From Pseudomonas fluorescens (GTDB taxonomy: Bacteria > Pseudomonadota > Gammaproteobacteria > Pseudomonadales > Pseudomonadaceae), in the NCBI RefSeq assembly GCF_018614655.1, contig NZ_JAGGOG010000004.1, forward strand, positions 518,432 through 582,431: 64,000 bases of DNA. The letters run 5' to 3'. The first letter of the stretch is position 1. Every line of letters begins with the position of its first letter. This document shows, piece after piece, positions 26,445 to 35,783 of the stretch. Under the pieces are notes generated by a model. It was given only the letters and a program-made list of their open reading frames with translations. It was not told where the DNA came from and did no database searches. The position numbers and the translations under genes were made by a program.

Positions 26445-26472
26445 ATAACAAGAAAACCAACGGAGAATAACA

Positions 26473-27414
26473 ATGCAAAAATTGTGGCGAGGGGGCTTGT
26501 CCCCCGTTGGGCTGCGGAGCAGCCCGATGATTTTCTGTATTTTTGGCCTGTTGCTGGGTGCTCAAGCCCACGCCACCGAAGCCCCTCTGGATGGCACGTT
26601 GGCCAAGATCGCCAAGGCCAAGAGCATCACCTTGGGCTACCGCGATGCGTCGGTGCCGTTTTCTTATGTCGGTGATAACACGGGTAAACCCATGGGTTAC
26701 TCGGTAGACCTGGCGAACAAGATTGTCGAGCGCATCCAGCAAAAAACCGGCGTGCCGAACCTCAACGTGAAGTACAACCTGGTGACGTCCCAGACCCGTA
26801 TCGCGCTGGTGCAGAACGGCACCGTGGATCTGGAGTGCGGCTCCACCGGTGTGACCGCCGAGCGCCAGAAGCAGGTCGCGTTTTCCTACGGCTTCATCTA
26901 CGTGAAAGGCCAACTGCTGACGGCCAAGAACAGCGGCATCCAGCGTTTTGCCGATTTGCAGGGCAAGAATGTGGTCACCACCGCAGGCACCACCAACGAG
27001 CGGTTTCTCAAGAGCTACAACGCCGATCACAAACTCAACATGTCAGTGATCAGCGCCAAGGACCACGGCGAAGCGTTCAAGATGCTGGAGTCGGGCCGGG
27101 CAGTCGCGTTCTATATGGATGACGCCTTGCTCTACGGCGAGCGCGCCAAGGCCAAAGATCCCCATAACTGGGTAGTGGTGGGAGAGGAGCAGTCGCGGGA
27201 AATCTACAGTTGCATGGTGCGCAAGGATGATCCGCAATTGCTCGCGGTCGTCAATGAAACCCTGGCGGGGTTGTACAGCTCGGGGGAGATCAACGGGATG
27301 TACCAGCGCTGGTTCCAACAGCCGATTCCGCCGAAGGGCTTGAACCTGGAGTTCCCGATGACCAGCGAGTTGAAGGCGATTATCGCCAAACCGGTGAGTG
27401 ATCCGGTGGAGTAA
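26473..27414 (+). CDS. Amino-acid-type ABC transporter substrate-binding protein
   Basis: Periplasmic family 3 solute-binding protein of 313 residues. After the signal peptide come ITLGYRDASVPFSYVGD, GKPMGYSVDLANKIVERIQ, DLECGSTGVTAERQKQVAFS and a YSSGEINGMYQRWF C-terminal region, typical of glutamate/aspartate binders. The signal peptide is odd: residues 4-18 (LWRGGLSPVGLRSSP) are encoded by a REP element at 26482-26525, with the hydrophobic core IFCIFGLLLGA after it. An internal ATG at 26527 has GGAG seven bases upstream. No permease or ATPase genes adjoin. Confidence 0.88.
   Translation: MQKLWRGGLSPVGLRSSPMIFCIFGLLLGAQAHATEAPLDGTLAKIAKAKSITLGYRDASVPFSYVGDNTGKPMGYSVDLANKIVERIQQKTGVPNLNVKYNLVTSQTRIALVQNGTVDLECGSTGVTAERQKQVAFSYGFIYVKGQLLTAKNSGIQRFADLQGKNVVTTAGTTNERFLKSYNADHKLNMSVISAKDHGEAFKMLESGRAVAFYMDDALLYGERAKAKDPHNWVVVGEEQSREIYSCMVRKDDPQLLAVVNETLAGLYSSGEINGMYQRWFQQPIPPKGLNLEFPMTSELKAIIAKPVSDPVE
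26482..26525. repeat. REP element inside a coding sequence
   Basis: The 44 bases from TTGTGGCGAGGGGGCTTG to GGAGCAGCCC match the REP copies at 14437-14480, with one base difference (GCGGAGC for GCGAAGC). It lies in frame inside the signal-peptide region of the binding-protein gene and adds no stop codon. Confidence 0.88.
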
Positions 27415-27428
27415 TAACCCGGTCAAAA

Positions 27429-27598
27429 CGTGGGAGGAGGTGGGCTCACAATCGCTGTAGCCGCTGCCGAGGCACGAGGCTGCGATGGGTTTGGTGCGGC
27501 ATTCCGACGTAGCGGCCCCGGGGCGGTCCTGCGGACACGCATCGCAGCCTCGTGCCTCGGCAGCGGCTACAGTGATCGAGAGCCCGCCCGCTCCCACA
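27429..27598. repeat. REP doublet inserted within another REP remnant
   Basis: Perfect 33-base inverted repeats at 27455-27487 and 27540-27572 (CTGTAGCCGCTGCCGAGGCA family). Outside them, GTGGGAGGAGGTGGGCTC at 27430-27447 and GAGCCCGCCCGCTCCCAC at about 27580-27597 are degenerate arms of the GTGGGAGCGGGC family. This suggests one palindrome inserted into the loop of another. It lies between the binding-protein gene and the convergent rsmE. Confidence 0.8.
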
Positions 27599-27622
27599 TT
27601 TGATTGGGTTTGCAACGTTAGA

Positions 27623-28342
27623 TTAGAAGTCGCCCCACAGCTGTTGGGCCACTGCCAACGCTACAACCGGCGCAGTCTCGGTCCGCAGTACGCGCGGACC
27701 CAACCGTGCGGAATGGAAGCCAGCCGCTTGTGCGGTCTCGACTTCCCCATCCGTCAAACCACCCTCTGGCCCGATCAAGAACGCCAGGCTTGCTGGCTTG
27801 GCGTGGCTCACCAACGGCTCAGCCACCGGATGCAACACCAACTTCAACTGCGCCTCGGTCTGCTTCAGCCAGTCCGCGAGCAATAACGGTGGATGAATCA
27901 CCGGCACCTTGGAGCGGCCGCATTGCTCGCAGGCGCTGATTGCCACCTGACGCCAGTGCAGCAGGCGTTTGTCGGCGCGTTCGTCCTTCAGGCGTACCTC
28001 GCAGCGGTCGGTGAAGATCGGAGTGATCTCGTTGACCCCAAGCTCGGTGGCTTTCTGGATCGCCCAATCCATCCGCTCGCCCCGGGACAAGCCTTGGCCG
28101 AGGTGGATGTGCAGTGGGGATTCGATCTGCCCCTCGAACGCTTCGATCAGTTGCACCACCACGCGCTTTTTACCGACCTCCAGCAAGCTGCCGCGAAACT
28201 CTTGGCCGGAGCCGTCGAACAACTGCACGGCGTCCCCTTCGCCCATGCGCAATACGCGGCTGATGTAGTGGGCCTGGGCTTCGGGCAACTCGTGGTCGCC
28301 AATGCTCAGTGGAGCGTCGACAAAAAAACGGGACAGTCTCAT
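27623..28342 (-). CDS. rsmE: 16S rRNA (uracil-1498-N3)-methyltransferase
   Basis: Methylates U1498 of 16S rRNA using S-adenosylmethionine (SPOUT fold with a C-terminal knot). The 239 residues start MRLSRFFVDAPLSIGDHELP. A PUA-like N-terminal region is followed by QKATELGVNEITPIFTDRCE, then SLAFLIGPEGGLTDGEVETA and LGPRVLRTETAPVVALAVAQ, the cofactor-binding knot. Downstream of bioA on the same strand with a 38-base gap, as commonly seen in Pseudomonas. Confidence 0.95.
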   Translation of the reverse strand: MRLSRFFVDAPLSIGDHELPEAQAHYISRVLRMGEGDAVQLFDGSGQEFRGSLLEVGKKRVVVQLIEAFEGQIESPLHIHLGQGLSRGERMDWAIQKATELGVNEITPIFTDRCEVRLKDERADKRLLHWRQVAISACEQCGRSKVPVIHPPLLLADWLKQTEAQLKLVLHPVAEPLVSHAKPASLAFLIGPEGGLTDGEVETAQAAGFHSARLGPRVLRTETAPVVALAVAQQLWGDF

Positions 28343-28380
28343 TTCTGTTCTCTGGAAAAGTTATGTAGGAGCGTCGGTCA

Positions 28381-29787
28381 TCAGCCCGGATCACGAAACC
28401 CTGGATGGAAATCCTTGGGCACCGCTACGCTGACTTTACTGTTGGTCGCGATATCAATCCCTTCACTGGCCACTTCGGCCAGAAAGTCGATCTGCTCCGG
28501 CGTGATCACGTAAGGCGGCAGGAAGTACACCACGCTGCCCAGCGGTCGCAGCAGCGCGCCGCGTTCCAGAGCGTGCTCGAATACCTTGAGGCCACGGCGT
28601 TCTTGCCACGGGTAGGCGGCCTTGGTGGCTTTGTCCTGGACCATTTCGATGGCCAGCACCATGCCGGTCTGGCGCACTTCCGACACGTGGGGATGATCCA
28701 CCAGGTGTGCGGTGGCCGTGGCCATACGCTGGGCCAGGGCCTTGTTATTTTCGATGACGTTGTCTTCTTCGAAGATATCCAGGGTCGCGAGGGCTGCCGC
28801 ACAGGCCAGCGGGTTGCCGGTATAGCTGTGGGAGTGCAGGAACGCGCGCAGGGTCGGGTAATCGTCGTAGAAGGCGCTGTAGACATCTTCGGTGGTGACC
28901 ACGGCCGCCAGGGGCAGATAGCCGCCGGTCAGGGCCTTGGACAGGCAGAGGAAGTCCGGGCGAATACCGGCTTGCTCACAGGCGAACATGGTCCCGGTGC
29001 GGCCGAAGCCCACGGCGATTTCGTCGTGGATCAAGTGCACGCCATAACGATCACAGGCCTCGCGCAGCAGCTTGAGGTACACCGGGTGATACATGCGCAT
29101 GCCGCCGGCGCCCTGGATCAGTGGCTCGACGATCACGGCGGCGACGGTGTCATGGTTTTCGGCCAGGGTCTGCTCCATGGCCAGGAACATGTTGCGCGAA
29201 TGCTCTTCCCAGCTCATGCCTTCGGGGCGCAGGTAGCAGTCGGGGCTTGGCACCTTGATGGTGTCCAGCAGCAGCGCCTTGTAGGTTTCGGTGAACAGCG
29301 GCACATCGCCTACCGACATCGCGGCGATGGTTTCGCCGTGGTAGCTGTTGGTCAGGGTGACAAAGCGCTTCTTGTTCGCCAAGCCACGGTTGAGCCAATA
29401 GTGAAAGCTCATTTTCAGCGCGACTTCGATGCACGACGAACCGTTGTCGGCGTAGAAGCAGCGGGTCAGGCCTTCAGGCGTCATCTTCACCAGGCGCTCG
29501 GACAGCTCGATCACCGGCTGATGGCTGAAGCCGGCAAGGATCACGTGTTCCAGTTGGTCCACCTGGTCCTTGATGCGCTGGTTGATGCGCGGGTTGGCGT
29601 GGCCAAACACATTGACCCACCAGGAACTGACGGCATCGAGGTAGCGTTTGCCTTCGAAGTCTTCCAGCCACACGCCTTCACCGCGTTTGATGGGAATCAG
29701 CGGCAATTGCTGGTGGTCTTTCATCTGGGTGCAGGGATGCCACAGCACCGCAAGGTCGCGTTGCATCCACTGATTATTCAAACCCAT
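28381..29787 (-). CDS. bioA: Adenosylmethionine-8-amino-7-oxononanoate aminotransferase
   Basis: PLP enzyme of biotin synthesis that makes 7,8-diaminopelargonate using S-adenosylmethionine as amino donor. The 468 residues start MGLNNQWMQRDLAVLWHPCT. Conserved parts are HPCTQMKDH, the SYHGETIAAMSVGD segment, IHDEIAVGFGRTGTMFAC (PLP-binding aspartate) and CLSKALTGGYLPLAA with the Schiff-base lysine. GAGGAG lies nine bases before this ATG, while an ATG two codons earlier is too close to it. It stands apart from other bio genes. Confidence 0.94.
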   Translation of the reverse strand: MGLNNQWMQRDLAVLWHPCTQMKDHQQLPLIPIKRGEGVWLEDFEGKRYLDAVSSWWVNVFGHANPRINQRIKDQVDQLEHVILAGFSHQPVIELSERLVKMTPEGLTRCFYADNGSSCIEVALKMSFHYWLNRGLANKKRFVTLTNSYHGETIAAMSVGDVPLFTETYKALLLDTIKVPSPDCYLRPEGMSWEEHSRNMFLAMEQTLAENHDTVAAVIVEPLIQGAGGMRMYHPVYLKLLREACDRYGVHLIHDEIAVGFGRTGTMFACEQAGIRPDFLCLSKALTGGYLPLAAVVTTEDVYSAFYDDYPTLRAFLHSHSYTGNPLACAAALATLDIFEEDNVIENNKALAQRMATATAHLVDHPHVSEVRQTGMVLAIEMVQDKATKAAYPWQERRGLKVFEHALERGALLRPLGSVVYFLPPYVITPEQIDFLAEVASEGIDIATNSKVSVAVPKDFHPGFRDPG

Positions 29788-30068
29788 GGTCATTCTCCTC
29801 GAAGCGGCTCGCAACCTGTGCGGGCGAAACAATCGCGCAAGCCTATGCAATGCCAGGCTGTGTCACAACCCATTGCGCGCTTGAAGGCGCAATTGGTACT
29901 AAAAGCAGGACGGTCTGTCACGTTTCTCCTGAATAGTCCTTAATCTCTGGTTAATTTATTGTTCATACGCTCAAGATCGTATTTCTCGATATTTCAAAGC
30001 GAAATTTTCCGCTTTAATTCGATAGGTAAACCGCTAGTCTTGGGCGCAGCTCTTACGGGATTGGGTAC

Positions 30069-30620
30069 ATGCAACTACGTAATTCATCGGCCCGCTACGG
30101 TTGGGTCAGCATTGTTTTGCACTGGGGCATTGCCCTGGTGGTGTTCGGTTTGTTCGCCTTGGGCTTGTGGATGGTCGGTCTCGATTACTACAGCGCCTGG
30201 CGGAAAGACGCCCCCGACTTGCACAAAAGCATTGGCATCACGCTGTTCGCCATCATGCTGGTGCGGATCGTCTGGCGTTTGATCAGCCCGCCGCCGCCAT
30301 CGCTTGCCAGCTACAGCCGCATGACCCGTCTGGGTGCTGCGTTTGGCCACGCGTTCCTTTATCTCGGGCTGTTTGCCGTGATGATTGCCGGTTACCTGAT
30401 TTCCACCGCAGACGGTGTCGGAATTCCGGTGTTTGGCCTGTTTGAAATTCCTGCGCTGGTTTCCGGTCTACCGGACCAGGCAGACGTAGCCGGCGTGGTG
30501 CATTTGTACCTGGCCTGGGTGCTGGTGGTGTTTGCCGGTCTCCATGGCGTGGCTGCGTTGAAACACCACTTTATTGATCGTGATGCGACCCTGGTTCGTA
30601 TGCTGGGGCGCAAAGCCTGA
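30069..30620 (+). CDS. Cytochrome b561
   Basis: A 183-residue di-heme membrane cytochrome with four helices. It starts [20 protein letters not shown]. Heme-ligand histidines fit those in [26 protein letters not shown] and [14 protein letters not shown]. It probably moves electrons from quinol to a periplasmic partner. The yceI gene follows directly, a common pairing with cytochrome b561. The ribosome-binding site is weak. Confidence 0.93.
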   Translation: MQLRNSSARYGWVSIVLHWGIALVVFGLFALGLWMVGLDYYSAWRKDAPDLHKSIGITLFAIMLVRIVWRLISPPPPSLASYSRMTRLGAAFGHAFLYLGLFAVMIAGYLISTADGVGIPVFGLFEIPALVSGLPDQADVAGVVHLYLAWVLVVFAGLHGVAALKHHFIDRDATLVRMLGRKA

Positions 30621-30652
30621 TGTTCAACCTCGACTCACAAGGAATAGAAAGC

Positions 30653-31252
30653 ATGTTGAAAAAGACTCTCGCCGCTCTGGCCATCGGTTCTGCTCTGCTG
30701 ACTGCCGGTCAGGCGATGGCGGCTGATTACGTGATCGACAAGGAAGGCCAGCACGCCTTCGTTGATTTCAAGGTCAGCCACTTGGGCTTCAGCTACATCA
30801 CCGGTACCTTCAAGGACCTGGACGGCAAGTTCAGCTTTGATGCTGCCAAGCCTGAAGATGCCAAGATTGAAGTTAACGTTCGCACCGCCAGTGTTTTCAG
30901 TAACCACGCCGAGCGCGACAAGCACGTCAACAGCAAGGACTTCCTGGAGTCGGGCAAATTCCCTGACGCCAAGTTCGTTTCCACCAGCGTCAAGCCAACC
31001 GGTAAAAATGCGGATGGCAAGCAGACTGCTGATGTGACCGGTGACCTGACCTTCCACGGTGTGACCAAGCCAATCGTGGTCAAGGCTACCTTCCTGGGTG
31101 AAGGCAAGGATCCATGGGGTGGCTACCGTGCCGGTTTTGAAGGCACCACCAATATCAGCCGCAAGGAATTCAACAAGGATGGGATGGACGTTGGCCCACA
31201 GTCCGACAACGTTCAGCTGTACATCACGTTTGAAGGTGTGAAAGCGAAGTAA
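30653..31252 (+). CDS. YceI family periplasmic protein
   Basis: A 199-residue lipocalin-like protein that binds isoprenoid lipids in characterised members. Signal peptide [20 protein letters not shown] ends at AMA-ADYV. The mature part has [39 protein letters not shown] and [19 protein letters not shown], all YceI signatures. I used the ATG preceded by AAGGAA rather than an ATG eleven codons upstream that overlaps the cytochrome stop. Followed by an intrinsic terminator. Confidence 0.95.
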   Translation: MLKKTLAALAIGSALLTAGQAMAADYVIDKEGQHAFVDFKVSHLGFSYITGTFKDLDGKFSFDAAKPEDAKIEVNVRTASVFSNHAERDKHVNSKDFLESGKFPDAKFVSTSVKPTGKNADGKQTADVTGDLTFHGVTKPIVVKATFLGEGKDPWGGYRAGFEGTTNISRKEFNKDGMDVGPQSDNVQLYITFEGVKAK

Positions 31253-31271
31253 TTTTCGCTGCGTAAATGAT

Positions 31272-31298
31272 AAACGCCGACCTTAGGGTCGGCGTTTT
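31272..31298. terminator. Intrinsic terminator after yceI, possibly bidirectional
   Basis: Stem AAACGCCGACC/GGTCGGCGTTT with a 4-base loop, followed by a T run on the plus strand and preceded by an A run. It sits between yceI and the convergent LysR gene ending at 31311, so it may stop both. Confidence 0.85.
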
Positions 31299-31310
31299 GC
31301 TGTCTATCTT

Positions 31311-32195
31311 TTACAGGTTGCCTTGGTACTCGGCGACCTGTCCTTTAAGCCACGCCAGCAATGATGATATTTGCATTGATCGTTTGCTGTCGGTGGGCCA
31401 GACCAGAAAGTATCGTGATGAATGCTCTGGTTCCACATCAGTCAGTTTGACCAATTCCCCGCGCTCAATCAGCACCTGGGCAATCGAGCGTCGAGTCAGT
31501 GCAATCCCGTAGCCCAGCTTGACGGCCTCAAGCAGTAATGTGGAGTCGGTGAATTCCAGGATGGCTGGCGGGCGTTGGCCGTCGACTCCAGCAGCGCTGA
31601 GCCAAACAGGCCAGCTTTCACTGGCATGCAATAGGGGTTGCTCCAATACCGCCTGTGCGGTGGTTGGCAGCGCACCGCCGTTAAATCCGGGGGTGGCGAC
31701 TACCAGCAATGAATCAGCCATCAGGGGCTCGCAATGCACGTCGGGCCATTGGCCGTGGCCGAAGCGGATTGCACAGTCCACCAGTCCCTGCTCAAAACTG
31801 ACGAAGTCCATGGTGGACGCCAACTTGAGGTGCAAGTCGGGGTTGGCGCTCATGAAACCTTTGAGTCGAGGCAGTAGCCAAAACAGGCCATAGGATGGCA
31901 GGACTGATACGGTCAGTTGCGCATGCTTGGCCTTCGCCTGAAGCCTCTCGGTGACTCCGGCGATTTCCCCCAGTGCTTGCCGGATTTGATAGGCGTAGAC
32001 ACGGCCTTCATCGGTCAACACCAATGAGCGCCCGCTGCGCATCACCAGCGCAATATCGAGGTATTCCTCCAAGGAGCGGATCTGGTGGCTGACGGCACTG
32101 TGGGTGACATGCAGTTCCAGCGCAGCCTGGTTTACCTTGCCCAATCGAGCGAGTGCTTCAAAGGCACGTAAGGCGGCGAGGGGAGGGAGCTTCAA
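31311..32195 (-). CDS. LysR-type regulator (GcvA-like), TTG start
   Basis: A 294-residue LysR protein with the GcvA-type opening (M)KLPPLAALRAFEALARLGK, recognition helix THSAVSHQIRSLEEYL, and an effector domain with DCAIRFGHGQWPDVHCEPLM. The first codon is TTG. No ATG or GTG occurs in frame upstream before poor context, and the protein would lack its conserved N terminus from any later start. It is divergent from the NTF2-like gene at 32321 across an AT-rich 125-base gap, so it may regulate it. Base composition here is lower in GC than the neighbours. Confidence 0.87.
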   Translation of the reverse strand: MKLPPLAALRAFEALARLGKVNQAALELHVTHSAVSHQIRSLEEYLDIALVMRSGRSLVLTDEGRVYAYQIRQALGEIAGVTERLQAKAKHAQLTVSVLPSYGLFWLLPRLKGFMSANPDLHLKLASTMDFVSFEQGLVDCAIRFGHGQWPDVHCEPLMADSLLVVATPGFNGGALPTTAQAVLEQPLLHASESWPVWLSAAGVDGQRPPAILEFTDSTLLLEAVKLGYGIALTRRSIAQVLIERGELVKLTDVEPEHSSRYFLVWPTDSKRSMQISSLLAWLKGQVAEYQGNL

Positions 32196-32320
32196 TAGGT
32201 GAATTCCATTTACATAAAAGGCTAATAATAGCCGCTATACCTGAAACCAGCGCGCTGCTGATAATTAATGGCTTGTTATTAATTCAAATAACACACCGTT
32301 AAAATCTCAGGGAGCCCAGT

Positions 32321-32695
32321 ATGGTTATTCATGAAATTCAAACTATGTTGAAAGAATACTTTGAGGTATTGCAAACCCAGGATTTAAATAAATTCGATCA
32401 GGTTTTTCATCCTGGCTCGGTGCTGTATTCCACGCAGGATGGGCAAGTGACCGTTCGCCCTTTTGCTGAGTATCGCGCTATGGTTCAAGGCCGAAAATCG
32501 CCCCAGGAAGGCAAGTTTGCTCGATTGGACGAGGTGTTGATGATTGATGTGATGTCCTCGGAAATGGCCATGGTCAAAGTTCGTCTGCGCCTATTCGATA
32601 ACATCATGGTGGATTATTTGAACCTAATGAAAGTGGACGGTCGTTGGACCGTTTTTGCGAAGCTCTTTCATAAGGTGGGTGTGGTTGTCGATTAA
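32321..32695 (+). CDS. NTF2/SnoaL-like small protein
   Basis: A 124-residue protein of the nuclear transport factor 2 fold family. It has a helical N terminus (MVIHEIQTMLKEYFEVLQTQ), FDQVFHPGSVLYS, VRPFAEYRAMVQGRKSP, and the C-terminal sheet DYLNLMKVDGRWTVFAKLFH, which is the family hallmark. The fold often serves as a small-molecule binding or lyase scaffold; no substrate can be assigned. GGGAG precedes the ATG. Codon use is more AT-rich than in the neighbouring genes. A strong terminator follows. Confidence 0.8.
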   Translation: MVIHEIQTMLKEYFEVLQTQDLNKFDQVFHPGSVLYSTQDGQVTVRPFAEYRAMVQGRKSPQEGKFARLDEVLMIDVMSSEMAMVKVRLRLFDNIMVDYLNLMKVDGRWTVFAKLFHKVGVVVD

Positions 32696-32714
32696 CTGGG
32701 AAAGTGCCAGATGC

Positions 32715-32746
32715 AAAAACGCCCCGAACTTGTCGGGGCGTTTTTT
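32715..32746 (+). terminator. Intrinsic terminator after the NTF2-like gene
   Basis: Stem ACGCCCCGA/TCGGGGCGT with a 5-base loop, flanked by an A run and a six-T run. The convergent rhlE gene ends 13 bases further on. Confidence 0.88.
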
Positions 32747-32758
32747 CGGTCTGAAAAC

Positions 32759-34627
32759 TCAGCGGTTGCGGGTCAGCAACGCTGGTTTTTCGCCACGAGG
32801 ACGGCCTGGCAGTTGATCCAGTTGCTCTGGTGTCAGGGTCCGATCGCTTTTCGATTCTTTGTGAATGATCTTCGGCGCAGGGCCGCCGCGCGGGTTTTGC
32901 ACGGCGGGCTCTGACAAGCGTGGTTGATCATCACGGGCCGGGCGACGGTTGCGCGACTCTTCGCGACGGGCTTGACCGTCACGAGGTGCACCGTTGCGTG
33001 GGCCGCTGCGCTTGGCCGGTGGAGTGCCGGTGGTGGCGCCGTTGCTGCTGCGCGGACCGTTCTGGCGACCTTGTGGCTGGCCGGTACGTGGAGCACCTGC
33101 GCCCGGTGCCGGAGCACCTGGACGACGCCCACGGCCCTGGGCCGGCTTGGCCTGGGGCACGTAGTCAACGCGGTTACCGAAGTTATCCACGTCGTCGTCA
33201 AGGAACTCGTCCGGTGCACGGTCAGCGGCAGCGCGTGGTGGCTGGCTCGGCTGGCGCTGTTCGCGGGCCGGAGTGCCTTCACGTGGCTTTTGTTCACGGG
33301 CCGGGCGTTCGCCACGGGCGGCGGCAGGTTTGTCCTTGCCACCCTTGTCCTTGCCTTTGTCTTTGCGGCCGCCACCACCGCCGCCGCCGTTCGGGCCATC
33401 ACCCTTCGGACCGCGAGGGTTACGTGGGTTACGCACATCCGGACGCTCGCGCACTTCCGGCTTCTCGGCTTCCACGGCGCTGGAATCGAAGCCCATCAGG
33501 TCGCCGTCGGCGATTTTCTGCTTGGTCATGCGTTCGATGCTTTTCAGCAGCTTTTCTTCGTCCGGCGCGACCAGGGAAATGGCCTCGCCCGAACGACCGG
33601 CACGGCCAGTACGGCCGATACGGTGTACGTAGTCTTCGTCGACGTTTGGCAGCTCGAAGTTGACCACGTGCGGCAGTTGGTCGATATCCAGGCCGCGAGC
33701 GGCGATATCGGTGGCAACCAGAATGCGTACGCTACCAGCCTTGAAGTCGGCCAAGGCTTTGGTGCGCGCGTTCTGGCTCTTGTTGCCGTGGATGGCGACG
33801 GCGGTGAGGCCGTGCTTGTCCAGGTACTCGGCCAGGCGGTTGGCGCCATGCTTGGTACGGGTGAAGACCAGGACCTGTTCCCAGGCGCCGGCGGTAATCA
33901 GGTGCGCCAACAGCGAACGCTTGTGGCTGGCCGGCAGGCGGAATACGCGCTGCTCGATGCGCTCGACCGTGGTGTTCGGCGGCGTGACTTCGATGCGCTC
34001 GGGGTTGTGCAACAACTTGCCCGCCAAAGCGGTGATGTCGTTGGAGAACGTTGCCGAGAACAGCAGGTTCTGGCGCTTGGCCGGCAGGCGGGCGAGCACT
34101 TTCTTCACATCATGGACAAAGCCCATGTCGAGCATGCGGTCGGCTTCGTCCAGCACGAGGATTTCCACGTGGGACAGGTCGACGCTGCCTTGGCCGCACA
34201 GGTCGAGCAAGCGACCAGGGCAGGCCACCAGTACGTCGACACCACGGGACATGGCCTGAACCTGTGGGTTCATACCGACGCCGCCGAAGATACAAGCGCT
34301 GACGAACTTCAAGTCGCGGGCATACAGCTTGAAGCTGTCATGCACCTGGGCGGCGAGTTCGCGGGTAGGGGTCAGGACCAGTACGCGCGGTTGGCGCGGG
34401 CCGTGACGCTGGGATTTGTCCGGATGACCGTTGGGGAACAGCCGTTCCAGGATCGGAAGGGCGAAACCGCCGGTTTTACCAGTACCTGTCTGTGCCGCAA
34501 CCATCAGGTCGCGACCTTGCAACACGGCGGGGATGGCCCGCTGTTGCACCGGAGTAGGCTCGGTATAGCCCGCTGCCTCGATGGCGCGGACTAAAGCCTC
34601 GGAGAGACCGAGGGAAGCAAAGGACAT
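32759..34627 (-). CDS. rhlE: DEAD-box RNA helicase RhlE
   Basis: ATP-dependent RNA helicase of 622 residues. It shows the Q motif [14 protein letters not shown], Walker [32 protein letters not shown], and the second RecA domain ending [14 protein letters not shown]. From about residue 390 the protein is a long disordered tail rich in Gly, Arg, Pro and Lys ([20 protein letters not shown]), probably for RNA binding. AGGA lies before the ATG. Known roles of RhlE are in RNA turnover and ribosome assembly. Confidence 0.94.
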   Translation of the reverse strand: MSFASLGLSEALVRAIEAAGYTEPTPVQQRAIPAVLQGRDLMVAAQTGTGKTGGFALPILERLFPNGHPDKSQRHGPRQPRVLVLTPTRELAAQVHDSFKLYARDLKFVSACIFGGVGMNPQVQAMSRGVDVLVACPGRLLDLCGQGSVDLSHVEILVLDEADRMLDMGFVHDVKKVLARLPAKRQNLLFSATFSNDITALAGKLLHNPERIEVTPPNTTVERIEQRVFRLPASHKRSLLAHLITAGAWEQVLVFTRTKHGANRLAEYLDKHGLTAVAIHGNKSQNARTKALADFKAGSVRILVATDIAARGLDIDQLPHVVNFELPNVDEDYVHRIGRTGRAGRSGEAISLVAPDEEKLLKSIERMTKQKIADGDLMGFDSSAVEAEKPEVRERPDVRNPRNPRGPKGDGPNGGGGGGGRKDKGKDKGGKDKPAAARGERPAREQKPREGTPAREQRQPSQPPRAAADRAPDEFLDDDVDNFGNRVDYVPQAKPAQGRGRRPGAPAPGAGAPRTGQPQGRQNGPRSSNGATTGTPPAKRSGPRNGAPRDGQARREESRNRRPARDDQPRLSEPAVQNPRGGPAPKIIHKESKSDRTLTPEQLDQLPGRPRGEKPALLTRNR

Positions 34628-34849
34628 GAGTAATCCTGTTTTAGTTAGGGCTTGGCCCAGAGGGATAGTCTTGCCTGGCGCGAATGGCGTTTAGATGAAC
34701 GCAATCCCGTCCGGTCCTGCTGGGGCTGGCAGGCACCTCGATGGCTCGCGCGGGGCTGAAAAGCTGCGCAGTAGCGGGTTCGGGTGTCTTTTGCAGACCC
34801 AAGCGTCCGGGCGTAAGCCTGGCGGAAAGGCCGCAGTATAACAGAGCAA

Positions 34850-35653
34850 TCACTGCGCGCTGCTTTCCTGCTGCTCAACGGTGTGTGCAGGCACAGGCTT
34901 TGAGGTCGTTTCATCGCTTGCACCGGCATATTTAGCGCTCAAGGCCGCGTAGGCGGGCTCTTGCTTGAAGCGTTTGAGTTCGGCGCCAAAGCGTTGCACC
35001 AACAGGTCCATGCCCGCGCCACGGCGCACGGCGAGGAATTGCTGCTGGCGGCTGATCACCGTTGGGGCCTGGCTGACCTTGTGTTCCAGCCCAAGCTGTT
35101 TGACCAGATGCTGACCAACCCGGCGATCAGTAATCAGCAAATCGATGCGCCCGCGCAGCAATTTGCCGAAGTTGGCCTCATGGCTGGGGGCCGGCTCACG
35201 GTTGAACAGGGTGGAGTCGCTGAACGCCGGGCTATAGAGGTAGCCCGGCGACGTGCCGATGGTCAGGCCACGCAAGTCATCAAGCGTCTGGAACGTGTGC
35301 GGGCGCGCATTGGCGTAGAACACCACGAACTCGACCTGGGACAGCGGTTCGCTGGGGTAGAGCAGCATGGCGTCTCGTTCATGACTGTGGAAAATATCCA
35401 GCGCGCCGTCGGCCTGGCCCTGTTCGAGCATGGCCAGGCAACGTTTCCAGGGCAGGAACTGCCATTGCACCTCGATGCCCAGGCGCTCAAAGACGATCAC
35501 GGTGGTTTCGTAATCCAGCCCGCGCATGGTGCCGTTTTCTTCGTATACGTAAGGTGCCCAGGGCTCGGTGACAATGCGCAGTTTCTCGCCTTGGGCGGTC
35601 AGGCTCAGGCAAGCGAAAAGAACAGCTGTCAACAACCGGAGAATGACGGGCAT
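34850..35653 (-). CDS. Orphan periplasmic solute-binding protein
   Basis: A 267-residue family 3 binding protein. The signal peptide is MPVILRLLTAVLFACLSLTAQG. Next come LRIVTEPWAPYVYEENGTMR, GLDYETTVIVFERLGIEVQW, and MLEQGQADGALDIFHSHERD. The last 25 residues are polar, and there is no membrane segment or fused enzymatic domain. No transporter genes are nearby, so it may serve another system or act as a sensor subunit. Divergent from rhlE's upstream region. Confidence 0.82.
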   Translation of the reverse strand: MPVILRLLTAVLFACLSLTAQGEKLRIVTEPWAPYVYEENGTMRGLDYETTVIVFERLGIEVQWQFLPWKRCLAMLEQGQADGALDIFHSHERDAMLLYPSEPLSQVEFVVFYANARPHTFQTLDDLRGLTIGTSPGYLYSPAFSDSTLFNREPAPSHEANFGKLLRGRIDLLITDRRVGQHLVKQLGLEHKVSQAPTVISRQQQFLAVRRGAGMDLLVQRFGAELKRFKQEPAYAALSAKYAGASDETTSKPVPAHTVEQQESSAQ

Positions 35654-35783
35654 CCCCTGAGGTTACGACTGTCTCAGGCTAAAGAGAAGCTCTGGAACGG
35701 GGATCTTCAGGCATCAATACTGAACTTTTATTGCGCCGCCAGCCCTTGGGTGAATAAGGGCCGGTGGTGCAAGGAAGCAGGTG

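Noticed and set aside
13208..27572. Repeated 33-base units considered as a CRISPR array
   Set aside because: They are inverted pairs dispersed between genes, without regular spacers, and are REP doublets.
28405..29943. 512-codon frame antisense to bioA
   Set aside because: Gly/Val/His-rich shadow composition; bioA carries all family motifs.
32924..34594. 556-codon frame antisense to rhlE
   Set aside because: A mirror of the helicase codons with no domain of its own.
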